DNA from: Ancylomarina salipaludis
GTDB taxonomy: Bacteria > Bacteroidota > Bacteroidia > Bacteroidales > Marinifilaceae
Assembly (NCBI RefSeq): GCF_004122035.1
Contig: NZ_SAXA01000008.1
Span: 62,001 to 126,000, forward strand
Length of the DNA: 64,000 bases
Reading direction: 5' to 3'
Shown here: positions 51,418-59,764 of the stretch, piece by piece
Layout of the letters: each line of letters begins with the position of its first letter
How positions within the stretch are numbered: the stretch's first letter is position 1
Position numbers and translations under genes: made by a program
Notes under the pieces: model-generated
The model's database searches: none
What the model saw: the letters and a program-made list of their open reading frames with translations, nothing else
What the model was told of the DNA's origin: nothing

Positions 51418-53958
51418 TTAGACTGAATTTCTGCTGGCATTAATATTGCCATATACTGATCTGACCACCATTTTTTCGAAAGTGCTTTTACTGGTCGTAT
51501 CCTGACCCAATTTTTGCAAAGCATATTGTTGAATCACCAATAAGGGAAGAACAATGGCTTCCCGGTTCTCTATCGATCGTTTTGAAATGGGCTCATCAGC
51601 CATCAGCTCGTCGTATTCAGTAATTTCCAGAATCATCGCTTTTGACAACTGGTATTCATCAAACAAAATGCGCCAAAACTCACTGTAAGTATCTTTTTTT
51701 TCCATATACGCCGTCAGCTCAAAATAGCATTTCGACAAGGACATCATACTGTTTGAAATCAAAGCCTTAAAATAAGGCACCTCTTTATATAAGGCTTTTA
51801 AATCGTCCAGGCGATTCTGATCCTTGAGACTTTTCAGGGCCGTGCCAATACCAAAATAGCCTGGGATGTTCTGCTTCAGCAAGCTCCACGAGCCCACAAA
51901 AGAGATGGCTCTCAAATCGGTTAATTCGAGCTGTTTCTTTTGTCCCCGTTTCACAGGACGGCTTCCAATTTTGGCTTTTGAATAATATTTTAAAGGACTA
52001 ACATTCTCCAAATAAGGAATGAACATTTCATGCTGCTTTAGCGCATTATATTTTCTGAAACTCAATTCACTTAAGTCTTCCAGCAGGCGTCGGTTATCTT
52101 CAGAAATCGAAGCCTCATCGTGATAGGTGAAATTGTATAGCCCGGCTGATATCAATTGCTCACAAGAGTATTGAAATTGTTCTTTTGTACCATAAGTGCT
52201 GGTGATGGTTTGCCCTTGTATGGTCAGTTGAATTTCTTCATTGGATATTTTAGCCCCCTGCGAAGCATAAAACCGATGTGTCTTTCCGCCTCCGCGAGCT
52301 GGCGGTCCTCCCCTGCCATCGAAAAAAATGGATTTAATCTGATACCTCTCACACAGGGCGGTCAAGCTTTCTTTTGTTTTGTATATCGACCAGTTTGCCT
52401 TTAAATAGCCACCATCTTTGGTTCCATCAGAGAAGCCCAGCATCATGGTTTGCCTCATATTTCTTCGTTTCAGATGCTCTGCATAGGCCGCTGTATTAAA
52501 GATATCTTCCATAATCCGACCGGCTTCACTCATGCCTTTCATGGTTTCAAACAGTGGAACAATATCAAAATTGATAGCCTTAGTCGACCATCTGAACAGA
52601 GCAAAGACAAAGAGAATAGAAAAGATATCTTCTGAATTGCTAATGATATACCTGTGGCAACCTTGTTCGCCATTCGACAGCTGAATGGAAGGAAGTTGAA
52701 GGATATTGGCAATGGTATCGGCAACAAGCGGATCGTCAGCCTGAAAGTCGGACAACTTAATCTCCCAACTCAGAAGAACAGCAAGCAGCTCATCAGTTGA
52801 CAGTTCATCAAGTGTTTCATTAATCAATCCCTCTTTCCTAAGAATATAAGTGATGACTTGCTTATGTACGGAATGATCCTGTCGGATATCGAGGCTGGCA
52901 AAATGCGTTTTGAAAATATGTACCTTGTCAATCGTATCCTGAAGATCGTTTAAATACAAGGCATTATACTTTTCCTGAATAATCTGTTTAATCTCGAGCA
53001 AGGGTTCTAAAATGGCTTGATATGGCAAACAATAATCGGCGTTAAACATGGCCAGATACAGCTTTTCACGGAGAGCCTCTATTTTCTCATCAACATGCTT
53101 AAAGGTGATTTTACTGCAAAGTCGCTTAACATCTGAGTAATAACATTTCATTAAAGTCATTCTTAGTTCATCAGCCACTTTTTGGGTAATATCGCTGGTA
53201 ACGTAAGGATTCCCATCCCTGTCGCCCCCCGGCCAAAAACCTAAGGATACAATTTCAGGATTATCAATATCGCTCACCTTAGCCTTCATTCGGCTGTATA
53301 GTTCGCCAATAGCCTGATAGTAGACATTTTTGCAGAAATAAATAATATTCTTGGCTTCTTCCAAAGGCGTGGGACTTTTCGAATTGATCAGTGAAGTCAG
53401 GCCCAACTGATTCAACAACAAATCAATTTCATTCACATCGTTCTGCACAATCTGTCCTCTTAGCTCGCTCATAATATCGAGAACTGCGGGCTGGTAGAAT
53501 TGCGTAGGGTGTGCCGTCAAAACAATACGGACTTTAAAGGCGTTAAGTTTTTGAAAACGATCATCCCCATAGCCACCACTTTGGGTTTGACTCAACAGAT
53601 CGGATAGCTTTAAATCGTCTGCATCCTCACGAATTTCGGGCAAAGCAGCATCTTCAATACTATCGAACAAAACCACCTGCCGCTCAACGTAAGAAATCAC
53701 CCGAAATAAGAAATCGTTCCTCTCTTCTTCCGTCTTAAGATGGGTATGGGTATCAAAAAAAGAGTCGATAATTTCAATAGGACTTTTTGATGCACTCAGG
53801 CTTTCTTCGCAATAGGCAGACAGCAGAGGCAAAAGCTGCCCAACATCTACAACACCCTGATAAGGCAGATTCAGAAACAGGCTGTTATAAACCAGATATT
53901 TCTTTTCGATTAAATTCTCAAACTTCTTTAGACTGGTATTTTCGAACGGGCTTTTCAT
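51418..53958 (-). CDS. ppc: Phosphoenolpyruvate carboxylase
   Basis: An enzyme of about 846 aa. The catalytic histidine is in LTAHPTQF and the active-site loop is GFWPGGDRDGNPYVTSDI. MLGFSDGTKDGGYLKANW and FFDGRGGPPARGGGKTHRF carry the bicarbonate/PEP residues. The usual C-terminal QNTG motif is replaced by an ending RNSV (GNINASRNSV). It forms oxaloacetate from PEP and bicarbonate, an anaplerotic reaction. I prefer the ATG at 53958 (MKSPFENTS). An upstream ATG at 53985 would add nine residues including three unusual Cys/His positions. The gene is monocistronic. Confidence 0.93.
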   Translation of the reverse strand: MKSPFENTSLKKFENLIEKKYLVYNSLFLNLPYQGVVDVGQLLPLLSAYCEESLSASKSPIEIIDSFFDTHTHLKTEEERNDFLFRVISYVERQVVLFDSIEDAALPEIREDADDLKLSDLLSQTQSGGYGDDRFQKLNAFKVRIVLTAHPTQFYQPAVLDIMSELRGQIVQNDVNEIDLLLNQLGLTSLINSKSPTPLEEAKNIIYFCKNVYYQAIGELYSRMKAKVSDIDNPEIVSLGFWPGGDRDGNPYVTSDITQKVADELRMTLMKCYYSDVKRLCSKITFKHVDEKIEALREKLYLAMFNADYCLPYQAILEPLLEIKQIIQEKYNALYLNDLQDTIDKVHIFKTHFASLDIRQDHSVHKQVITYILRKEGLINETLDELSTDELLAVLLSWEIKLSDFQADDPLVADTIANILQLPSIQLSNGEQGCHRYIISNSEDIFSILFVFALFRWSTKAINFDIVPLFETMKGMSEAGRIMEDIFNTAAYAEHLKRRNMRQTMMLGFSDGTKDGGYLKANWSIYKTKESLTALCERYQIKSIFFDGRGGPPARGGGKTHRFYASQGAKISNEEIQLTIQGQTITSTYGTKEQFQYSCEQLISAGLYNFTYHDEASISEDNRRLLEDLSELSFRKYNALKQHEMFIPYLENVSPLKYYSKAKIGSRPVKRGQKKQLELTDLRAISFVGSWSLLKQNIPGYFGIGTALKSLKDQNRLDDLKALYKEVPYFKALISNSMMSLSKCYFELTAYMEKKDTYSEFWRILFDEYQLSKAMILEITEYDELMADEPISKRSIENREAIVLPLLVIQQYALQKLGQDTTSKSTFEKMVVRSVYGNINASRNSV

Positions 53959-54028
53959 GGGCAGACAATTGCAAGAGTGATACAATAGTCTTAAAATACA
54001 AATTTTAGGGGGAATTTAGGTCTTTTGA

Positions 54029-54399
54029 GAAACTTTGTTCAAACCTGTCGCATCTCCCAAAGTTATCTGATGAATTTTCTTAAACGTGATCAATCATCAG
54101 ATAACTTGTTAGGCTTCAGCTCAGAGGCTACCGTACGAACCCTTTCGTGTGGCTTCTACAGAACAAAGCTGCCCCTTTTAAAATAGAGTATTTGTTATTT
54201 TGAATTAGTTAATCACAGGATACAATCGTGCAACAACGAGGAAACTTTGTTCAAAAAACTCGCATCTCCCAAAAGTTATCTGATGAATTTTCTTAAACGT
54301 GACAAATCATCAGATAACTTGATAGGTTTCAGCTCAGAGGCTACCGCACGAACACTTTCGTATCGCTTCAACAGAACAAAGCTGCCTCTCTTAAATAGG
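54029..54399. repeat. Direct repeat of a structured ~157-bp element (two copies)
   Basis: Copy 1 (54029-54186) and copy 2 (54241-54399) are roughly 85-90% identical by eye. Each contains a perfect 14-bp inverted repeat AAGTTATCTGATGA / TCATCAGATAACTT (54060-54073 with 54094-54107; 54273-54286 with 54307-54320), an outer pair CTTTGTTC / GAACAAAG, and a small ACGAA / TTCGT hairpin near the 3' end. There is no coding potential. The elements could be structured RNAs or fossils of a small mobile element. Confidence 0.8.
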
Positions 54400-54436
54400 G
54401 TGCCTTTTCAATGAACCAATTCATTTTATAGTGCTA

Positions 54437-54760
54437 ATGCGTCAACTTTCCAAAATGTGAAGGCATTACCATGGACAATTCCACCAAAAGCATAAAAATG
54501 AACTTTTCCCTTTAATTATTGATGGTCTTTTCAATTTGTTGGCCTAGTGCCATCGAAAATTCATCAACTTCCCAAAATGTGAAGACATTGCCATGGGAAA
54601 TTCCACGAAAAAGCAAAAAAATGAACTTTTCAATTTGATTATTGATGGTCTTTTCAATTTGACAACTTATTTCCATAAGAAATTCATCAGCTTCTCAAAA
54701 TGTGAAGGCATTGCCATTGGAAATTCCACGAAAAAGTAAAATGGAACTCATTTCTGTTGG
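54437..54760. repeat. ~122-bp tandem repeat, about 2.6 copies
   Basis: The landmark CAAAATGTGA recurs at 54451, 54573 and 54696, so the period is 122-123 bp. It is followed in each copy by a diverged CATTGCCATGGGAAATTCCA-like stretch. The first two copies also share ATTGATGGTCTTTTCAATTT. The period is not a multiple of three and all frames are broken, so it is not a coding repeat. It lies just downstream of the duplicated element and upstream of the metallopeptidase gene. Confidence 0.8.
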
Positions 54761-54998
54761 AAACAGCTCAACAGTTCAAAATGCCAGCTTATTTCTCTTG
54801 AAATCTAACACCTCTTTAAAGAAAAAGCTCTATAAAATTCGTTTTTTATAAAACTTTTTCCAAAAATCAAAAAACTCTCACTCAACAACATAGCTTTATA
54901 TAAAAAATATTGTTAACAAAAAATTAAACTTCTCGGGTTACTTTTCCAGTTTTATAAGAATATAGAAGTACATTATTAATTTAACCTATGAAATTTTT
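54761..54998. other. AT-rich upstream region of the metallopeptidase gene
   Basis: About 240 bp, very A+T-rich, with no ORF or recognised RNA. It should contain the promoter of the next two genes. Confidence 0.35.
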
Positions 54999-56342
54999 AT
55001 GAAGAATTATTTTTTATTAGCACTAGTGGCTATTTTTTGTTTTTATGGATGTGAAAAAGAAGAGTTAGGACAGCTTGATAATAAAGCTGAAACAAATTCC
55101 GCTTTCTTTAGACATTACAAGAGTGGGGATGAGTTTACAAATTTTATTATTTCATCTTTAAGTCATGCTGATGACTCCATTGCTTTTACAGGTGATTTTG
55201 TTAACACATATGGAATTCCTAAATGGGATATTGGATTTAGCATTAATGCAGAAGACAGAAGCTCTTTAATTATTCCAATTATTGATGAAGATAATCAATT
55301 TTTAAGTGCTTTATATTACTTAAAATATAAAAACAACTATATTGAAACTTATATTTTAATAAATGATGAAGATGACATAACGTATAATGAAACAAAACAT
55401 TTAATACAATTCTTTGAAACTAAATTAGGTTTAGAAAGGTCCAACAAGAATTTTGAAATTATAAAGCAATCAGGCTTAAAGTATAGTGCAATTGTCGTTG
55501 AAGAATGCTATTCGTGGTGGCAAACAGTATCTTTTGCAGATGGTTCTTTTTATGCATCTCAAGAATCAGAGTGTAGTTATGGAACTGAAGTCATATTTGA
55601 TGATTACACAAGTGGTGGTAGCTGGGCAAATAGTGGGGGTGGCAGTTATCCTCCTAATGGTTCGTATGGTGGAGGCGGTGGTAGTACAGGAGGTTCTGAC
55701 CCAATTCCAGAAATATTACCAAGCCCAGATTTTAAATTAGCTAAGACTGGATGTATTTATAAAAGATTAATGTTAGAAACTAGTTTTATGCAAGATTTAC
55801 TAAAAGACTTTGTTCCTACGAATAGTAAACTCGATATAAAATTAGAAGTCGGTTATATTCCTATGAGTAATGGTATGTTTGTAGCTGGAAGGACATATTC
55901 AACTCGAAATAGCTCAAATCCGTATGAAAATACTATATTAATAAAAATACACGAACAAATATTGGATCAATCGCTATTGAAAATAGCAACTGTAATTTCC
56001 CACGAACTGATTCACGCCGAAATATTTAGATGGATAGAGGAAGGGAATTGGAAAGAACCTGCACTACAAGAGAGTTATCCTGATTTTTTTAGTGACTTCC
56101 TTTCTTCAGGAAAAAATTTAACTGTAGCTCAACACGAATATATGACAAAAAAATATGTGACAGATCTAGCACAATTACTTAAGTGGTTCGATAGAGCTCA
56201 ACACTCAGATGATGAATATAATGCAATGGCTTGGTTAGGTTTAGATAGAACAAGTGCATTTACTAAAACTCAAAATGCTGATGAAATTAAGAAACTACAA
56301 TCAAAAATTACAAGTGAAGAAAATAATTGTGATGATATCTAG
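54999..56342 (+). CDS. Lipoprotein with HExxH metallopeptidase-like domain
   Basis: A 447-aa protein. It has a signal peptide with lipobox (FCFYGC, Cys about 18). An N-terminal domain of about 190 residues with no named family follows. A Gly/Ser-rich linker (about 205-238, with GGSWANSGGGSYPPNGSYGG) leads to a C-terminal domain with HELIHAE (H335, E336, H339) and a later AQHEYM (H379) that could be the third zinc ligand. The C-terminal layout resembles the HExxH domain found at the tips of some Bacteroidota surface or toxin-like proteins (inference). The gene is noticeably AT-rich and overlaps the next gene by 11 bp. Substrate unknown. Confidence 0.8.
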   Translation: MKNYFLLALVAIFCFYGCEKEELGQLDNKAETNSAFFRHYKSGDEFTNFIISSLSHADDSIAFTGDFVNTYGIPKWDIGFSINAEDRSSLIIPIIDEDNQFLSALYYLKYKNNYIETYILINDEDDITYNETKHLIQFFETKLGLERSNKNFEIIKQSGLKYSAIVVEECYSWWQTVSFADGSFYASQESECSYGTEVIFDDYTSGGSWANSGGGSYPPNGSYGGGGGSTGGSDPIPEILPSPDFKLAKTGCIYKRLMLETSFMQDLLKDFVPTNSKLDIKLEVGYIPMSNGMFVAGRTYSTRNSSNPYENTILIKIHEQILDQSLLKIATVISHELIHAEIFRWIEEGNWKEPALQESYPDFFSDFLSSGKNLTVAQHEYMTKKYVTDLAQLLKWFDRAQHSDDEYNAMAWLGLDRTSAFTKTQNADEIKKLQSKITSEENNCDDI

Positions 56343-57240
56343 AATAGCTTTAAGCGTTTTACTGTTATTTTTAAATAGCAATAATACTTATTCTCAAAGA
56401 TTAGACACTATTGAGGTATCTAATTCCAAAGAAAAAGATAAGCTTGAGATATCAGTATTGTCATATTTTGAAACAAATACTCTTTGTCTTAAAATTGAAA
56501 AAACATTACCCATTGCTAAATTTGAGAATAAATCCGATTTTAAATCTGAATATATATATCAAATTCCCAATAGTCAGAAAGCTATTATTCATTTATTTTT
56601 TATTGATTCTAAGTTTGTAAGAGGAACATTCGAAAAGAAAGCAATGAGAAGAATCTTTAACAATGGCTTCCAGAAAAAAGGGACTATTGAAAAAAAGAAC
56701 ATTACAATAGATAAACTTAATATTGAAGGTGATAATATTGAAGGTGTTTTGAAAATACAACTTCCGTTTGCTTTTGGTTGGTTAGATTCTGATACCCTAG
56801 TAAAGGTGAATTTTAAAACGAGAATCTTACACAAACCTGTTAAACAGATATTAAATCCAGGTTTCGTTCAATCATATTCGATTAAGCCTAACTTAATTGA
56901 TAATATAGATGAGGTATATTATGAGCCATGTAGTATTAATAAGGATACACTTAATGTCGAGCTTAATTTAAAAATAGGTTCTGCAGGTGGTATGGGAGGT
57001 AGTCTTGTTTATATTAAGATATCTGAAGAATCAGAAAAAATCGAAATTACTTCTTACGATTACAGCGATATAGAGGATGATGAATCTTATCACTATCCTT
57101 ATTATAAGTTGGAATTTAATCATGATCCTTTTAAAGAGTCTGATATTCCTCTAATTGGGAAATATTTAATTGCAACTGATAGTCTTCCTAATAAATATGG
57201 AGACCAAGTAGTTCGTTCAGGATTCTTTAAATGTAAATAA
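56332..57240 (+). CDS. Secreted protein of unknown function paired with the metallopeptidase
   Basis: About 302 aa from the ATG at 56332, which overlaps the upstream stop by 11 bp and gives a good signal peptide (MISRIALSVLLLFLNSNNTY). In-frame ATGs from 56254 lie inside the upstream gene and would destroy the signal peptide. The mature part is rich in Lys, Ile and Asp, looks beta-rich, and includes the segment LNLKIGSAGGMGGSLVYIKI. I do not recognise the family. The tight overlap suggests it functions with the HExxH lipoprotein, for example as an inhibitor or partner (inference). Confidence 0.75.
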   Translation: MISRIALSVLLLFLNSNNTYSQRLDTIEVSNSKEKDKLEISVLSYFETNTLCLKIEKTLPIAKFENKSDFKSEYIYQIPNSQKAIIHLFFIDSKFVRGTFEKKAMRRIFNNGFQKKGTIEKKNITIDKLNIEGDNIEGVLKIQLPFAFGWLDSDTLVKVNFKTRILHKPVKQILNPGFVQSYSIKPNLIDNIDEVYYEPCSINKDTLNVELNLKIGSAGGMGGSLVYIKISEESEKIEITSYDYSDIEDDESYHYPYYKLEFNHDPFKESDIPLIGKYLIATDSLPNKYGDQVVRSGFFKCK

Positions 57241-57286
57241 TTCTAAATCAACGCTCATTAAAAAACAATATATTCATTAATAAATT

Positions 57287-57326
57287 GCACCTCAAAAGTT
57301 AAACACAACATTTGAGGTGTTTTTTC
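57287..57326 (+). terminator. Terminator of the metallopeptidase gene pair
   Basis: Perfect 9-bp stem CACCTCAAA / TTTGAGGTG with a 14-base loop, followed by six T, about 47 bp after the second gene's stop codon. Confidence 0.75.
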
Positions 57327-57810
57327 ACTATAATAAAAGAGATAAATTGTTCTTACAACTATTATGGGAAAAGAATTTTATCATTCAATAGGTCTTAAAT
57401 TTCAAACAAGTTTTAGCTCTCCTACTAATAAAAATAGATTCTTGTTAAATTTTCACCCATCATATTAAACATGAGTAGTCAAATCGCAATATGAGAGCTT
57501 ATTGAGTAACATGAAAATAAATAGGACAACATGATCTAAATAAAATTCGATATGGATGAATCAAAATTGATCCCTTTATCGCATATCTGATATAATAAAA
57601 AAAAGACTTCCCCATTCCTTTTTTAATCCTAATAATATAGTACCCTCGAATGTTTAGACCAGAAAACCTTGTTTTTAAGTTGAACTTAAGCAGCATTACG
57701 ATAGACTAAAAACAATACAAAAAAAAAGTTTCAATCTAACCAATGGCTAAATCGAAACTATTTATGTTTCTATAATATAAATCTGAGCTTAAATATCGAT
57801 TAAGTGTATC
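57327..57810. other. AT-rich gap, no convincing gene
   Basis: About 480 bp between convergent genes. A 34-codon plus-strand ORF at 57364 (MGKEFYHSIGLKFQTSFSS...) and a 65-codon minus-strand ORF (57499-57696) have no supporting features. The region may hold a decayed gene fragment. Confidence 0.35.
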
Positions 57811-58230
57811 CTATTTAAGAGCTTTATCTACTAACTGTGTCATTTCTTCGACACTTTTAAACCCGACATCATTGGAAACTATCTCTCCTTTTAAATTGAA
57901 AAAAATAAAAGTTGGGAAACCTGACACTTTATGTTCATATCTGGCTCTATTTTCAATACTTTTATCCTCAATAGGATCAAGTTTTATGCATACAAAATTA
58001 TCATTCATTTTCTTCGCCAGACTCGGATTTGTATAAACGGTGTTTTCCATTATTTTACAGGGAGTACAACCTTTGGTTGAATAATTAACAAAAACCTGCT
58101 TGCCGTCTTTTTTCGCTTGTTCGAAAGCTTGCTCAAGACTCAAATTTAAAAAATTAACATTCCCCTTTTTTTGAGCAGAACAGACTGTTAAACTTAATAA
58201 CAGAATACAAATAGTTAGAATATTTCTCAT
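57811..58230 (-). CDS. Exported thioredoxin-fold protein
   Basis: A 139-aa protein with a signal peptide (MRNILTICILLLSLTVCSAQ) and a thioredoxin fold. The active-site CxxC is in STKGCTPCKIMENTV (about 50-64) and the cis-proline segment is VSGFPTFIFFN. It would act as a periplasmic thiol-disulfide oxidoreductase. It starts 32 bp after the TlpA-like gene and is the last gene of the second sus locus transcript, so it may serve that locus or simply accompany the TlpA protein. Confidence 0.9.
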   Translation of the reverse strand: MRNILTICILLLSLTVCSAQKKGNVNFLNLSLEQAFEQAKKDGKQVFVNYSTKGCTPCKIMENTVYTNPSLAKKMNDNFVCIKLDPIEDKSIENRARYEHKVSGFPTFIFFNLKGEIVSNDVGFKSVEEMTQLVDKALK

Positions 58231-58262
58231 TGTATATTAATTTATTTTCAAATAATTCTATG

Positions 58263-59675
58263 TTAAAGTAGAGCATTCAATATTGTACGGATATTAGGAC
58301 TGGAAGGTCGATCAGCATTAATTGTGACTATTTTCCCTTCTTTATCAAATAGCATAAAACGAGGAATTCCCTTTATTCTGTATGCTTGAACAACATCCGA
58401 ATCAAAAGCTTTATCGGCCATTATTTGAACACCTCCAAGTTTCTTATCTACTACAAACTTCAGCCACTTATCACGATCTTGAGGCTTATCAACAGAAATA
58501 CTCATAAAAGTGATTGGTTTGTCATGATACTCTTTTTCCAACTTTTGCAAGGCTGGAATTTCCTTTCTACAAGGACCACACCAAGTTGCCCAAACATCTA
58601 CGTAAACAATAGAGCCTTTAAAATCTGACAAGTTATGCTCTTTTCCATTCAAATCTGTACCAGCAAAGTCAAAAGCCAAAGCTCCCTTTTCAAAATTGCG
58701 GATTTTCATTTCATGAGCCTTCACTTTTTCTTCAAGGTAAGGTGTCAACAAATAAGGTGTGATAATTTCCTTAAAAGCAATATAAGAATCATCATATGCA
58801 ATAAAAGAACTTAAATAACTTATTGCGAAATGACCTTTTAATAAGTTATTTTTTATCGCCCCTAGAGACAGTCTAATCATTTCAGGAATAGGTAAAGACA
58901 TTGCATTTTCAGATACTATTTTATTCATAGTAAACAAGTGCATGTATTCAGCTCCATTGGGCAAGTTTAGTAATATCTCATCTGAGGGGGCACCATTCTT
59001 TTGCAATTGAGTGTAAAATTCCGGATAATTCTCTTTTTGGGGATGTTCCCCTCTTGGAGTATATAGTAGATTAAGTGCTGAGCAATTGATATCATTATTT
59101 ACCATTGCATGTAATAGTTTATCAAACTTTTCATCTCGGGTGTTTGCATGATCCTGAAATTCTTCAGCTTGCTTAATAACTTTCAGCAATAAGGGAAAAT
59201 AAACTTTGTATGTACTGTTTGTATAAGTAAAACCATGTGAATGAGTAAACAAAGTATCTACGATGTTATTCCATTCAGAAAGCATATTATTTTTCTTACA
59301 ATTTGAGTTTAATAACTTATAATTGCTTTCACTTAAACTTAAGTCTATTTTAACACCATCTTCCAAGTAAAATCGCTTAAGGTCGTGATCTTTATTTACA
59401 TTTCTTTGATCAGATTCCCAAACAACATTAAGAAGGAAAATTCCAGGCGTTTCAACAGCATAAGTAAAAGCAAAACGTCCATCGTCTCCTAGTTTAGTGC
59501 TAGCCACTGTTTCCTTTTTACCATTCAAGACTTTACTCAAGAGGATTTCTTTATCTTTTAAGTCTCCCTTATAAACGCCGGTAATCTGAGTATAATTTAC
59601 AGATTCACCAGCACAGGAAAGCATTACAATTCCAATAAAAAAAATGCATATGAATAAGCTTATTATTTTGTTCAT
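58263..59675 (-). CDS. TlpA/DUF4369-type thiol-disulfide reductase lipoprotein
   Basis: A 470-aa lipoprotein: signal peptide and lipobox (IVMLSC, Cys about 21). An N-terminal DUF4369-like domain (about 30-140, TGVYKGDLKDKEILLSKVLN) and a helical middle region follow. The C-terminal thioredoxin/AhpC-TSA domain has WATWCGPCRKEIPAL (CxxC) and the cis-proline region RIKGIPRFMLFDKEG. Such proteins are frequent next to SusC/SusD pairs in Bacteroidota. It would reduce disulfides in the periplasm or at a membrane face. It follows susD after a terminator, with a thioredoxin after it. Confidence 0.92.
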   Translation of the reverse strand: MNKIISLFICIFFIGIVMLSCAGESVNYTQITGVYKGDLKDKEILLSKVLNGKKETVASTKLGDDGRFAFTYAVETPGIFLLNVVWESDQRNVNKDHDLKRFYLEDGVKIDLSLSESNYKLLNSNCKKNNMLSEWNNIVDTLFTHSHGFTYTNSTYKVYFPLLLKVIKQAEEFQDHANTRDEKFDKLLHAMVNNDINCSALNLLYTPRGEHPQKENYPEFYTQLQKNGAPSDEILLNLPNGAEYMHLFTMNKIVSENAMSLPIPEMIRLSLGAIKNNLLKGHFAISYLSSFIAYDDSYIAFKEIITPYLLTPYLEEKVKAHEMKIRNFEKGALAFDFAGTDLNGKEHNLSDFKGSIVYVDVWATWCGPCRKEIPALQKLEKEYHDKPITFMSISVDKPQDRDKWLKFVVDKKLGGVQIMADKAFDSDVVQAYRIKGIPRFMLFDKEGKIVTINADRPSSPNIRTILNALL

Positions 59676-59726
59676 ATAAAAAATATTAGTGATGTAAACT
59701 CTTTAGGTTACATTAAAATCAAAAGC

Positions 59727-59758
59727 AAAAAGAATGGCCTTTAACAGCCATTCTTTTT
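59727..59758 (-). terminator. Terminator between susD and the TlpA-like gene
   Basis: Stem AAAAAGAATGGC / GCCATTCTTTTT, directly past the susD stop codon, with T residues at the minus-strand end. It may partly insulate the redox genes from the transporter genes. Confidence 0.75.
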
Positions 59759-59764
59759 AGTTAT

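Noticed and set aside
57499-57696. A 65-codon minus-strand ORF
   Set aside because: AT-rich gap, no family resemblance, no regulatory signals.
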